DNA of 64,000 bases from Parabacteroides sp900760525 (GTDB taxonomy: Bacteria > Bacteroidota > Bacteroidia > Bacteroidales > Tannerellaceae): NCBI RefSeq assembly GCF_049860805.1, contig NZ_CP187555.1:3472001-3536000 (forward strand). Reading direction: 5' to 3'. Positions 8,485 to 16,995 of the stretch are shown here, piece after piece (within the stretch, counting starts at the first letter, position 1; every line of letters begins with the position of its first letter). Under the pieces are notes generated by a model. That model was not told the DNA's origin. It did no database searches and saw nothing but the letters and a program-made list of their open reading frames with translations. A program made the position numbers and the translations under genes.

Positions 8485-9078
8485 TTACCGGTTATGTTTG
8501 ATCAGGTTCATGAATTCTTCGCGTGTTTTGGCTTGCTGGAAGAATCCGGTGAAGTCGGAAGTTGTGGTCAGGGAGTTCTGCTTCTCAACGCCACGCATCT
8601 GCATACACATATGTTGCGCCTCGATTACGACCATCACACCTAACGGGTCGAGAGTATCCTGAATACAATCTTTGATCTGCATGGTCAGGCGTTCCTGGAT
8701 CTGAAGACGGCGGGCGAAGATATCCACGACACGGGGAATTTTGCTCAACCCTGTAATATATTTTTTAGGGATATAGGCGACATGGGCCTTTCCGAAGAAA
8801 GGCAACATATGATGCTCACAAAGAGAAAAGAAATCGATATCCTTTACAATCACCATCTGCTTATAGTCTTCTTCCTTGAACATGGCACCGCGAAGCACGG
8901 CAGCCGGGTCTTCATGATACCCTTTTGTCAGGAACTGCATAGCTTTGGCAACCCGTTCGGGCGTTTTCAACAGACCTTCGCGGTCTACATCTTCACCAAG
9001 CAGATTGATGATACTTTTATAATGGCCGGCCAGTTCTTCACGGGCCAGCAAAGTCTTCTCGTTTAGTTCTTCGTTCAT
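8485..9078 (-). CDS. folE: GTP cyclohydrolase I
   Basis: A 197-residue enzyme converting GTP to 7,8-dihydroneopterin triphosphate, the first step of folate (and pterin) synthesis. The zinc-binding and catalytic signature SLCEHHMLPFFGKAHVAYIP is intact, as is the later VIEAQHMCMQMRGVEKQNS with the third zinc ligand cysteine. GLSKIPRVVDIFARRLQIQERLT matches the substrate-pocket region. Length and ends fit the type IA family. The start codon lies one base from the stop of the SPOR gene upstream, so folE is the promoter-distal gene of the tpiA-SPOR-folE run. Confidence 0.96.
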   Translation of the reverse strand: MNEELNEKTLLAREELAGHYKSIINLLGEDVDREGLLKTPERVAKAMQFLTKGYHEDPAAVLRGAMFKEEDYKQMVIVKDIDFFSLCEHHMLPFFGKAHVAYIPKKYITGLSKIPRVVDIFARRLQIQERLTMQIKDCIQDTLDPLGVMVVIEAQHMCMQMRGVEKQNSLTTTSDFTGFFQQAKTREEFMNLIKHNR

Positions 9079-9079
9079 T

Positions 9080-9580
9080 TCAATTCAATGGGATTTTTAC
9101 TTCTTCCCTTACGATGTACATTTCTTTCTTATAGGCCGGAAATGCATCCATCAGAAGACGTTGCATATGATAAGCCTCTTCATGTGAACGGAAATCACCG
9201 ATACGCACGCGCCAGAACGGAGCATTGTACGTCACATAAGTCGGGACATCAGGGAAAAGTTCCTTAATTTCTTTCTCTTTCCGAAAAGCTTCGTCTTTGG
9301 ATTTACGCTGGTTATTGCCGGAAAACACTTGTGTACGATAGCCTTGTATCTTCAAAAAGGCCGTACTATCAGTCTTCTCTACCCCCTCGCCATGCAAGCG
9401 TTTACCGAGCATATTACGAAGAGCATCCGGTTGGCGCACCACAACAGTCCCCTTTCCGGGAACTCTCTCCTGCAAGGCGTCGATGATGTCTTCCGCCTGT
9501 CCATCGACACCCGTCTGGGCAGACAAGGCAGATGCACCAAGCAGCATACATAAAGATAGGATACAAGATAGTCGTTTCAT
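9080..9580 (-). CDS. Secreted SPOR-domain protein
   Basis: A 166-residue protein starting at the ATG 9578-9580 (MKRLSCILSLCMLLGASALSAQ, a signal peptide with probable cleavage after SAQ). The frame stays open for 24 codons upstream, but those codons come from the palindromic repeat 9608-9684 and are not credible coding sequence. Residues about 90-160 (KIQGYRTQVFSGNNQRKSKDEA through FWRVRIGDFRSHEEAYHMQRLL) form a SPOR domain, which binds denuded peptidoglycan glycans. It is likely periplasmic. It sits between tpiA and folE on the same strand; its start is separated from tpiA by the repeat. Confidence 0.85.
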   Translation of the reverse strand: MKRLSCILSLCMLLGASALSAQTGVDGQAEDIIDALQERVPGKGTVVVRQPDALRNMLGKRLHGEGVEKTDSTAFLKIQGYRTQVFSGNNQRKSKDEAFRKEKEIKELFPDVPTYVTYNAPFWRVRIGDFRSHEEAYHMQRLLMDAFPAYKKEMYIVREEVKIPLN

Positions 9581-9607
9581 ATTGAATGTCGGATATGATA
9601 TCGTAAT

Positions 9608-9684
9608 CGTAGGGGCGGGTTCCAAACCCGCCCTGTTTATATCATTTGCCACGTAAACGGACAGGTTTGGAACCTGCCCCTACG
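9608..9684. repeat. REP-like GC-rich inverted repeat
   Basis: CGTAGGGGCGGGTTCCAAAC (from 9608) is matched in reverse complement by GTTTGGAACCTGCCCCTACG (ending at 9684), with a nested perfect stem GGGCGGGTT/AACCCGCCC at 9615-9632. Translated across, it yields the GLEPAPT peptide that I recognise from spurious ORFs over dispersed bacterial palindromes. Its GC content stands out from the flanks. It is an interspersed element between tpiA and the SPOR gene. Confidence 0.8.
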
Positions 9685-9692
9685 AAAGACAA

Positions 9693-10454
9693 TTATTTAT
9701 CAAATGCTTCGATAATCGGCATAAATTTATCAACAGCCAAAGAAGCACCACCGATCAGACCACCGTCAACGTTCGGTTTAGCAAACAATTCCTTAGCGTT
9801 ACCGGCATTGCAGCTTCCGCCATAAAGGATCGTACAGTTGTCAGCAATTTCCTGGCCATATTTAGCAGCCAAAGTAGCGCGGATATGAGCGTGAATTTCT
9901 TCAGCCTGGTCGGATGTAGCAGTTTTACCTGTACCGATAGCCCAAACCGGTTCGTAAGCCAGAACGATCTTAGCGAAATCTTCAGCAGACAGATCGAACA
10001 AAGAGCCCTTGATCTGAGCATCTACAACTTCAAAATGCTTGCCGGCTTCTCTTTCTTCCAGAACTTCACCGATACAGAAGATCGGGGTCAGCCCATTAGC
10101 TAAAGCCAATTCAACTTTTGTTTTTAAGATTTCCGGAGTTTCGTGATAATAAGCACGTCTTTCAGAGTGGCCCAGGATCACATATTTTGCACCTGTAGAA
10201 GCAACCATAGCAGCAGAAACTTCGCCCGTGTAAGCACCTTTTTCTTTGTCTGCGCAGTTTTCAGCAGCAACACCGATCTTGTTCGTGTCGATAGCAGCAG
10301 CAACGCTTGCCAAGTGAGTGAACGGAGTGCCGATGATCACATCACAGTTAGGAGTTTTACCTTTAAGAGCTTCGTCCAAGCCTTTTGCCAAAGCAAGACC
10401 TTCAGGAAGGGTAGTGTTCATCTTCCAGTTTCCAGCAACAATATTCTTTCTCAT
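9693..10454 (-). CDS. tpiA: Triosephosphate isomerase
   Basis: A 253-residue glycolytic enzyme interconverting dihydroxyacetone phosphate and glyceraldehyde 3-phosphate. All catalytic elements are visible: NWKMN (Lys near residue 11), ILGHSERR (electrophilic His), AYEPVWAIGTGKTA (catalytic Glu and the flexible loop) and the phosphate-binding LYGGSCNAGNA and GGLIGGASL. Full length. It lies 32 bp downstream of the DoxX-like gene, in a same-strand run DUF1599, DoxX-like, tpiA, SPOR, folE that I recall as common in Bacteroidales genomes. Confidence 0.97.
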   Translation of the reverse strand: MRKNIVAGNWKMNTTLPEGLALAKGLDEALKGKTPNCDVIIGTPFTHLASVAAAIDTNKIGVAAENCADKEKGAYTGEVSAAMVASTGAKYVILGHSERRAYYHETPEILKTKVELALANGLTPIFCIGEVLEEREAGKHFEVVDAQIKGSLFDLSAEDFAKIVLAYEPVWAIGTGKTATSDQAEEIHAHIRATLAAKYGQEIADNCTILYGGSCNAGNAKELFAKPNVDGGLIGGASLAVDKFMPIIEAFDK

Positions 10455-10486
10455 GACTTAATTAATTAAATATGTAATACAAATAG

Positions 10487-11761
10487 TTATTTCTTTTCTT
10501 TCCGTTTGCGCCTGAAACGCAGCAGGTCATACGCCCAAACGAGCAGCAAAGGTACGGTAAAAGTCAATAGGTTGGTTGCGAGGGCCCCATCTTCTTTACT
10601 TTTTATATGGCTCTCGTCCAAGCAACGATCCACAACCTCCTTCACATCCTCCTCTACCGGAATGTCGTTATAATGCCATTTGCCCAATATCGTACCGCCT
10701 TTCAGCAACACAAGCCCTGGGTTGGAACGGATAATCGTCTTAAGCAGCACCTCGTCTGCCATCCGGAAAGGATATTCGGCTCCGGTATTGTCGCTCCAGG
10801 CATCGATCGCCTCCGGCGAAGAACCCGTGACGCAATAGAACGGGATATTATGTTCGAGCGCATAATCATACACACCGTTGATCTCATCCATCTGTTCGTC
10901 GTCCGCATCTTCCAGCTTCGGAGCCACGAGCAACAGCACCGGACCGGGGTTACCGATGATTTCTTCCGTCACGTCATCGCCTTCCCCATTATAAATATTG
11001 AAAGCGGCGACAGGGGGTTGATACCCTTTCTTGACCAGTTCGGTCTTCGACTCGACAAACGTCCAGCTACTGTCGTTTGCCGGGTAGTCTTCAAGCGAAA
11101 ACTCTTTCTTCACTCCGTCCTTTTCATACACGAAAGTATACTTGTATTCGTCCTGCGGCGCACCCTCGGGCATCTCCATCAATTGCGGGATATTCGCACC
11201 GACTTTATAAGGACGGAAATCGATCACTGGCAAATGATTGTAATTATAATAAGCAAAACCGACTCCGAACAGATACGCATACAGGGCGACAAACCAGTAC
11301 ACCCGATACGTAAAACACTGGAACAAGCGTTGATTATAAATAAATGTAACAATAGCGGCAAGTGAGAGGACAATATTTTTGAAGAACGTTTCCCAATTGG
11401 TGATCACCAGCGCATCCCCGAAGCAACCGCAATCCGATACGGGATCGAAAAGAGCCAGATACAAAGTTAGCGGTGTCATAAACACCATAAATACGAGGAC
11501 AAGGAAAGAGACATACCGCCGGTACACTCCCAACAGCATACAGACACCGAGCGCAAACTCGATCGCCGAAAGATTAAAGGATAACAATACCGTAAAAGGC
11601 TGCAGCATATCCAGTCCGAAGGAAGCCAGGTATTCACCTATCTTGATCGCCCCTCCCACCGGATCGACCGCCTTGACAAAACCGGAGAAGATAAACACAA
11701 CCCCGATCAGCAAACGGCACAATTCGACTAATATCTTTAAAGCGACATCTTTATTCTTCAC
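10487..11761 (-). CDS. DoxX-like membrane protein with thioredoxin-like C-terminus (BT_3928 type)
   Basis: A 424-residue protein. The N-terminal third has four to five membrane helices of the DoxX/MauE type (LLIGVVFIFSGFVKAVDPVGG, a long VFMVFMTPLTLYLALFD helix) with a DCGCFGD motif typical of MauE-like redox partners. The soluble middle and C-terminus (about 200-385) look thioredoxin-like in layout (PVLLLVAPKLEDADDEQMDE... IRSNPGLVLLKGGTILGKWHYNDI) but lack a CxxC at the expected site. A final hydrophobic helix and basic tail end the protein. The only start compatible with a complete first helix is GTG at 11759-11761. The role is unproven; family logic suggests envelope thiol redox chemistry. 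Confidence 0.8.
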   Translation of the reverse strand: MKNKDVALKILVELCRLLIGVVFIFSGFVKAVDPVGGAIKIGEYLASFGLDMLQPFTVLLSFNLSAIEFALGVCMLLGVYRRYVSFLVLVFMVFMTPLTLYLALFDPVSDCGCFGDALVITNWETFFKNIVLSLAAIVTFIYNQRLFQCFTYRVYWFVALYAYLFGVGFAYYNYNHLPVIDFRPYKVGANIPQLMEMPEGAPQDEYKYTFVYEKDGVKKEFSLEDYPANDSSWTFVESKTELVKKGYQPPVAAFNIYNGEGDDVTEEIIGNPGPVLLLVAPKLEDADDEQMDEINGVYDYALEHNIPFYCVTGSSPEAIDAWSDNTGAEYPFRMADEVLLKTIIRSNPGLVLLKGGTILGKWHYNDIPVEEDVKEVVDRCLDESHIKSKEDGALATNLLTFTVPLLLVWAYDLLRFRRKRKEKK

Positions 11762-11782
11762 TTAACTTTCAACTTTTATCTT

Positions 11783-12340
11783 TCAATTTTCAACTGTTTC
11801 TTCACCATACTCCAACTTGATCAGGCCAAATAGAGCATAGTTGATCATATCCATATAGTTGGCGTCGATGCCTTCGGACACAATCGTCTTGCCTCCGTGG
11901 CTCTCGATCTGCTTCGTACGATAGAGTTTCATCAGGATCAGATCCGTATAGGAACTGATACGCATGCCACGCCACGCCTCATCATAATCATGATTCTTGG
12001 CGTACATAAGTTCTTTGGTTTCCGTGATGTATTTATCGTACAAGGCCAGCGCCTCTTCATTGCTTATATCAGTCGTGTCGGCAAATCCTTTTGCCAATTG
12101 TATCAGGCCGATAACCCCGTAATTCACAATTGCGACAAACTCGGGACGAATACCTTCATCCACCATGCTCACGCCTTTTATCTCGAGGCTGCGAATCCGG
12201 TTTGCCTTAATAAATATCTGGTCGGTCAGCGACTGCGGACGCATGATCCGCCACGAGGGACCATAATCTTTCAACTTCTTTTCAAACAGTTCCCGGCACT
12301 GGGATATTACTTTTTCGAATTGTTCCTTCGTATCAGCCAT
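11783..12340 (-). CDS. DUF1599 protein with duplicated domain
   Basis: A 185-residue soluble protein made of two copies of the same about 80-residue unit. Copy 1 has KDYGPSWRIMR, then KANRIRSLE, then DEGIRPEFVAIVNYGVIGLIQL. Copy 2 has HDYDEAWRGMR, then KLYRTKQIE, then SEGIDANYMDMINYALFGLIKL. DUF1599 is also called nucleotide-modification-associated domain 1, a name from bioinformatic association with modified-base systems, but nothing nearby supports such a role here. First gene of the run leading through the DoxX-like gene to tpiA, with 21 bp between stop and the next GTG. A terminator from the previous gene separates it from the M23 peptidase. Confidence 0.85.
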   Translation of the reverse strand: MADTKEQFEKVISQCRELFEKKLKDYGPSWRIMRPQSLTDQIFIKANRIRSLEIKGVSMVDEGIRPEFVAIVNYGVIGLIQLAKGFADTTDISNEEALALYDKYITETKELMYAKNHDYDEAWRGMRISSYTDLILMKLYRTKQIESHGGKTIVSEGIDANYMDMINYALFGLIKLEYGEETVEN

Positions 12341-12420
12341 ACTTTCTTACCATTTACATCCGTACAAAGATACGGATAAATCCATACCTGACCAAAAGAG
12401 AGGTCACTTTAGCCGGAAAT

Positions 12421-12458
12421 AAAAAGAGCCGCCCGTACACGACAGACAGCTCTTTATT
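12421..12458 (-). terminator. Rho-independent terminator after the M23/LysM gene
   Basis: On the minus strand AAAGAGC pairs with GCTCTTT around an about 18-base loop and is followed by T residues. It lies 22-60 bp past the stop of the peptidase gene. Confidence 0.6.
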
Positions 12459-12479
12459 ATCGTATTTACTAAATCTTTA

Positions 12480-13727
12480 TTAAGAACAACGAAGCGAACG
12501 GCCCAATTTCAGAATCGTAGTTTTTGTAATGCCATTCAACTCACAAAGCTTTGTGACAGTCGTACCGTATTTAGTCGCGATAGCACCTAACGTATCACCG
12601 GATTTCACGCGATGGTAAACCGGAGTACCTTCCTGCTGTCCAACCGCTTTCTGAGATTGACTGATAGAAGCGACGGCGGCGGCATCGGCAGCCACAGTTG
12701 TCTTCACCTGTTTCGTTACGGCTGAAGAAACAACCGGTTTTGATTTTCTATCCTTTGCGGATGTAACCGCACCGGCACTACAACGGATAGACTGTCCGAT
12801 TCGCAAAACAGACGTACCTTTCAATCCGTTCAGGCGGCACAATTCATTCACGCTGGTTCCATATATCCGGGCAATCTTGCCTAACGTATCGCCCGACTTC
12901 ACACGGTGATAAACCATCCGATCGGAAGAAGAAGTATAGATATTGCTTCTGCGCCCGTTGATCTTTACATTATGGAACACATACGTATCTTGATGGGGAA
13001 CACCATTTTCAAAGTCTATAATTTCAGCCGGATTAATAGCCTGTCCCAGGAAACGGGTTTCAAAATGAAGATGCGAACCGGTAGAACGTCCCGTATTACC
13101 TCCCAAAGCGATCGGATCGCCGGCATGAACAATATCGTTAGGTAGCACAAGAGCCTTAGACAAATGTCCATATACGGTTTCGAGGCCGTTCGGATGGCGG
13201 ATCACCAGATAATTGCCATATCCACGGCGTTCGAAGTTCTTGATACGCACTTTTCCGTCAAATGCTGCACGAATCGTATCGCCGATCAGAACTTTCAAGT
13301 CGATTCCACGGTGCATACGGCGGCGACGCGGGCCGTATTTGGAAGTAATTCTCGCTATAGAATCGATAGCTATCGGATAAACAAAAGAAGAACAATCGAT
13401 CGCAAATGAATCCGGGAAATTGACCTTTGCTGTTCCACGGAACGGATCGACCCACTGGTTTTCCCAATTAGAACCGTATAATTCATCGGCGGGGAACATC
13501 AAATCCTCCCTTGCTTCCATCGCTTTTTCGTTGAGTACAGCAAGCTCTTTCAACTCCATATTCTTCCGGATCCCCACACGGTCTGCCATTAATTCGGAAA
13601 CACGCTTATCCATCTTCTTGATGTGAACAATCTGTTTCGGAACGTCTTTGTTTTTTTGTGCATTTGCCTCGAAGGCTGATACCAAAATAGTGGTACAACA
13701 AATAAATAGTAATGCCTGTATCTTCAT
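12480..13727 (-). CDS. Secreted M23 peptidoglycan endopeptidase with two LysM domains
   Basis: A 415-residue envelope protein. The start is placed at the ATG 13725-13727 because it begins a clear signal peptide (MKIQALLFICCTTILVSAFEANAQ); an in-frame ATG 14 codons upstream adds a charged leader and is less likely. The M23 metallopeptidase core holds zinc-ligand motifs HRGIDLK and HLHFET with the intervening GNYLVIRHPNGLETVYGHL. Two LysM modules follow, each beginning YHRVKSGDTLG, at about residues 280-325 and 370-415. Both end in a Cys (QSIRC, RSLRCS). The likely action is cell-wall cross-link cleavage or, with LysM anchoring, daughter-cell separation. Confidence 0.93.
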   Translation of the reverse strand: MKIQALLFICCTTILVSAFEANAQKNKDVPKQIVHIKKMDKRVSELMADRVGIRKNMELKELAVLNEKAMEAREDLMFPADELYGSNWENQWVDPFRGTAKVNFPDSFAIDCSSFVYPIAIDSIARITSKYGPRRRRMHRGIDLKVLIGDTIRAAFDGKVRIKNFERRGYGNYLVIRHPNGLETVYGHLSKALVLPNDIVHAGDPIALGGNTGRSTGSHLHFETRFLGQAINPAEIIDFENGVPHQDTYVFHNVKINGRRSNIYTSSSDRMVYHRVKSGDTLGKIARIYGTSVNELCRLNGLKGTSVLRIGQSIRCSAGAVTSAKDRKSKPVVSSAVTKQVKTTVAADAAAVASISQSQKAVGQQEGTPVYHRVKSGDTLGAIATKYGTTVTKLCELNGITKTTILKLGRSLRCS

Positions 13728-13937
13728 TATTTTTATCACTTTCGATAGTAATCCACGATGAAAAATCATGAAATAGGATGGTTCATTTCACCGTCATTTC
13801 GTCAAAGTTCGTGATTTTGAGCAACCCGGCAAAATACAATACAGAAAAATTTCCGCAATGAAAATAAAGAAAAGCAAAACAAGGCACGAGAATCATTGAT
13901 TTACATACAATTAAAGGATTATATGTTTCACAACATA

Positions 13938-16034
13938 TCAGCTGATCATTCCCCAATTAACCTTCTTGGCAAAGAGTGTCTTCAGGCGTTCGTTCAATAT
14001 ACGGTTAGGTTCGGATAACAAATCGGGATCTTCGTTCAAAACTTCCTGTGCCATATCGCGCGCATACTGAAGGATTTGTCCATCGGCTGCCAGGTTTGCA
14101 ATTTTAAGATCTACGCCCTCTCCACTCTGGCGCGTTCCATCCAGATCGCCATGACCGCGCAGACGCAAATCGGCCTCGGCAATCTCAAAGCCATTGTTGC
14201 TGCTTACCATTATTTCGAGTCGTTTGCGAGTCTCGTTACTCAGTTTATAGGAAGAGACAAGGACACAATAAGACTGTTCGGCTCCACGACCCACCCGGCC
14301 CCGGAGCTGATGCAATTGGGAAAGGCCGAAACGTTCGGCGCTTTCGATGACCATCACAGACGCGTTCGGCACGTTCACCCCTACTTCGATCACGGTTGTC
14401 GCCATCAATATCTGGGCCTCTCCGGAAATAAACTTCTGCATTTCCGCATCTTTATCGGCCGCTTTCATCTTTCCGTGAACCATGCACACCTTATATTCAG
14501 GAAAGATTTCTTTGAATGTTTCGAAGCCTTCTTCCAGGTTCTTATAATCCAGCTTCTCACTGCCTTCAATCAATGGATAAACGACATAGACCTGCCGTCC
14601 CTGCTCGATTTCCTTGCGAAGGAAATCGTAAAGTTGCGCTTTCTTATTGTCATAGCGGTGTACCGTCTGGATCGGTTTACGACCGGGCGGCAGCTCATCG
14701 ATCACAGAGACATCCAGATCACCGTACAAAGTCATGGCAAGCGTACGGGGAATAGGCGTTGCCGTCATCACCAGGACATGAGGGACGACCGCATTTTTCG
14801 TCCACAGGCGGGAACGCTGTTCTACCCCGAAGCGGTGTTGTTCATCTATCACCGCCAGCCCAAGAGAAGAAAAAACGACCGTCTCCTCGATCAAGGCATG
14901 CGTCCCGATCACGATCCGGATCTCACCGTTCGCGATAGCCGGCAATATTTTGTTCCGTTCCTTCTTTTTCGTCGAGCCGGTAAGCAAGGCCACTTTTATA
15001 TCCATATCTTTCAGGAAACTCATAACCGTCGCATAGTGCTGAGTCGCCAGGATCTCGGTCGGCGCCATCATACAAGCCTGGCAATGGTTATCGACCGCCA
15101 ACAGCATGGAGAGCAGAGCCACCAAGGTCTTCCCGCTTCCCACATCGCCCTGCAGAAGACGGTTCATCTGCCGCCCGCTTCCCATATCGGCACGGATCTC
15201 GCGGACAACACGTTTCTGGGCATTCGTCAGTTCGAAAGGCAGATACTCTTTATAAAATGTATTGAAATAATCTCCGACGGAAGGAAAGACAATCCCTTTC
15301 AGCTTCAACTTACGCAGATTGGAAGTCCGGAGAATATTAAGCTGGATAAAAAACAGTTCGTCAAACTTCAGACGCAACTGTGCTTTCCGCAATTTATCCA
15401 CCGATTCGGGAAAGTGCACATTCCGTATCGCTTCCGGAAACGACATCATGCGGATACGGTTCAAGACACCCGGAGGAAGTGTTTCCGGCAGCGTCCAGTT
15501 CAGGCCGCTCAACAAAGTGTACTGCAAATTCTGTATCGCCCGCGAATTGAGGAACGACTTCTTCATCTTCTCGGATGTATTATAGAACGGCGTCAAGCCG
15601 TTGGCCACCTTATCCGCCTGGTCGACGGGATCTATATCCGGATGGGGGATGTTATAGATATGCCCGAACTCTGTCGGTTTACCGAACACGATATAATCGA
15701 CGCCGGTTTTTATTTTGTCCATAACATAGTTAATCCCCTTGAACCAGACCAGGTCGATCGTACCCGTCCCGTCCGTAAATTTCCCGATCAACCGCCTTGT
15801 ACGCCCCTCGCCTACCGTATCGAAAAACAAGATGCGCCCTTTCAACTGTATATAAGGCATATCACCGGTCACCTCCGCAACCTTATAGAAACGGCTACGG
15901 TCAATGTATTTGTACGGAAAGTAGAACAGCAAGTCTTCATACGAAGAAATGCCGGCTTCCTTCTGCAATATTTCCGCCTTTTTCGGGCCGACGCCCGGCA
16001 GATACATGATGGAACGTTTGTCGAGATCGAGCAT
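13938..16034 (-). CDS. recG: ATP-dependent DNA helicase RecG
   Basis: A 698-residue branch-migration helicase that reverses stalled forks and processes Holliday junctions. The N-terminal wedge/OB domain occupies about 1-190 (LPGVGPKKAEILQKEAGI at the start). Helicase motifs are complete: I QGDVGSGKT, Ia MAPTEILA, II DEQHRFGVEQR, III TATPIPRTLA, then VYPLIEGSEKLD, MATTVIEVGVNVPNA and QLHQLRGRVGRG. The C-terminus ends in the RecG-specific LRLRGHGDLDGTRQSG region. Full length. Its start is 15 bp from the ispD stop, so recG is the promoter-distal end of a tight minus-strand run S8-xseA-xseB-ispD-recG. Confidence 0.97.
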   Translation of the reverse strand: MLDLDKRSIMYLPGVGPKKAEILQKEAGISSYEDLLFYFPYKYIDRSRFYKVAEVTGDMPYIQLKGRILFFDTVGEGRTRRLIGKFTDGTGTIDLVWFKGINYVMDKIKTGVDYIVFGKPTEFGHIYNIPHPDIDPVDQADKVANGLTPFYNTSEKMKKSFLNSRAIQNLQYTLLSGLNWTLPETLPPGVLNRIRMMSFPEAIRNVHFPESVDKLRKAQLRLKFDELFFIQLNILRTSNLRKLKLKGIVFPSVGDYFNTFYKEYLPFELTNAQKRVVREIRADMGSGRQMNRLLQGDVGSGKTLVALLSMLLAVDNHCQACMMAPTEILATQHYATVMSFLKDMDIKVALLTGSTKKKERNKILPAIANGEIRIVIGTHALIEETVVFSSLGLAVIDEQHRFGVEQRSRLWTKNAVVPHVLVMTATPIPRTLAMTLYGDLDVSVIDELPPGRKPIQTVHRYDNKKAQLYDFLRKEIEQGRQVYVVYPLIEGSEKLDYKNLEEGFETFKEIFPEYKVCMVHGKMKAADKDAEMQKFISGEAQILMATTVIEVGVNVPNASVMVIESAERFGLSQLHQLRGRVGRGAEQSYCVLVSSYKLSNETRKRLEIMVSSNNGFEIAEADLRLRGHGDLDGTRQSGEGVDLKIANLAADGQILQYARDMAQEVLNEDPDLLSEPNRILNERLKTLFAKKVNWGMIS

Positions 16035-16049
16035 ATTCTATTCAACTAT

Positions 16050-16745
16050 TTATTTTACGAGTAACGCTTTTGCCACCAATAAATCGAACGGAGTCGTGAT
16101 CTTTATATTTTCCCGGTTTCCCGGAACGGTCTTGACCATATGTCCAAAAGCCTCCACGACAGATGCATCGTCGGTAAAAAACCCCGAGTAAGGTTGTTCA
16201 TACGCTTTCAGAATCAAACCGTAATCGAACACCTGCGGGGTTTGCACCGCTTGATAACGCGAACGGTCGACCGGACGGCTGGACTCACCGGTAGACTCGC
16301 GGAGAGAATCGACCACAGGCACGACCGGAATCGCGGCCCCTGACGCTCCGGCTTCGGCAAAGCACCGGCTGATGACTTCGGGAGCCACAAAGGGACGAAC
16401 CCCGTCATGCACGGCAACCAGCACCTTTTCATTCTTTTCGGATGCTTTTCCAATCTCATCCGAAAGGAATTGCAATCCGTTGCGAACGGAATGAAAACGC
16501 GTTTCGCCTCCGTTCGCGATCCGGTGCGGAACCTTACAACCGATCTCCCGGCAAAGCATCTTCCAATAGGATTGATGGTCTTCCGGCAGTACCAGAACCA
16601 AACCGGCAGACGCATCCCAACGGTGAAAAGCCTCCAACGTATGCATCAGGACCGGCTTTCCCTCTATCGGAATAAACTGCTTCGGCAAGTCGCCCCCCAT
16701 GCGCAGCCCACGACCTCCGGCAACTATCAGAACGTATTTCTTCAT
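16050..16745 (-). CDS. ispD: 2-C-methyl-D-erythritol 4-phosphate cytidylyltransferase
   Basis: A 231-residue enzyme of the non-mevalonate isoprenoid pathway, forming CDP-methylerythritol from MEP and CTP. The nucleotide-binding signature GGRGLRMGGDLPKQFIPIEGKPVL is at the N-terminus, with VAVHDGVRPFV, AIPVVPVVDSLRE, YQAVQTPQVFDYGLI and FTDDASVVEAFGHMVKTVPGNRENIKITTPFDL following. Full length. The ATG shares a base with the xseB stop (TAATG arrangement on the minus strand), implying coupled translation. Confidence 0.96.
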   Translation of the reverse strand: MKKYVLIVAGGRGLRMGGDLPKQFIPIEGKPVLMHTLEAFHRWDASAGLVLVLPEDHQSYWKMLCREIGCKVPHRIANGGETRFHSVRNGLQFLSDEIGKASEKNEKVLVAVHDGVRPFVAPEVISRCFAEAGASGAAIPVVPVVDSLRESTGESSRPVDRSRYQAVQTPQVFDYGLILKAYEQPYSGFFTDDASVVEAFGHMVKTVPGNRENIKITTPFDLLVAKALLVK

Positions 16746-16942
16746 TACTCCAGTTCCTCCAAAACCTTCTTGACCTCTTCGTCCGCCTTATAAAGTTTCT
16801 CTTTGCACAATTTAATCAGCCGGGTCGCTTCCTTTACCTTTTCAGAAAGGATATCGACGTCCAGATCACCGTTCTCTATATCGGCGACGATCTTACGCAG
16901 TTTCTCTACTGCTTCATTGTATGTTTCTGTTGTTTCAGGCAT
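16745..16942 (-). CDS. xseB: Exodeoxyribonuclease VII small subunit
   Basis: A 65-residue acidic helical protein with the XseB pattern TYNEAVEKLRKIVADIENGDLDVD then LSEKVKEATRLIKLCKEKL and a Glu-rich end. It oligomerises on XseA to form the ATP-independent single-strand exonuclease. It lies 54 bp after xseA and overlaps the ispD start by one base. Length is typical (60-85 residues). Confidence 0.94.
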   Translation of the reverse strand: MPETTETYNEAVEKLRKIVADIENGDLDVDILSEKVKEATRLIKLCKEKLYKADEEVKKVLEELE

Positions 16943-16995
16943 ATCGTATCGTTTTTAATGTTCAATATTTTGTTACTCCGTCAGTAGACGGGCGT

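Noticed and set aside
9581..9652. 24-codon N-terminal extension of the SPOR protein
   Set aside because: It is encoded mostly by the palindromic repeat; a normal signal peptide starts at the internal Met.
14076..16064. 662-codon open frame on the plus strand opposite recG
   Set aside because: It lies wholly antisense to a full-length RecG with all helicase motifs; its translation is His/Arg/Gln-rich with no family resemblance.
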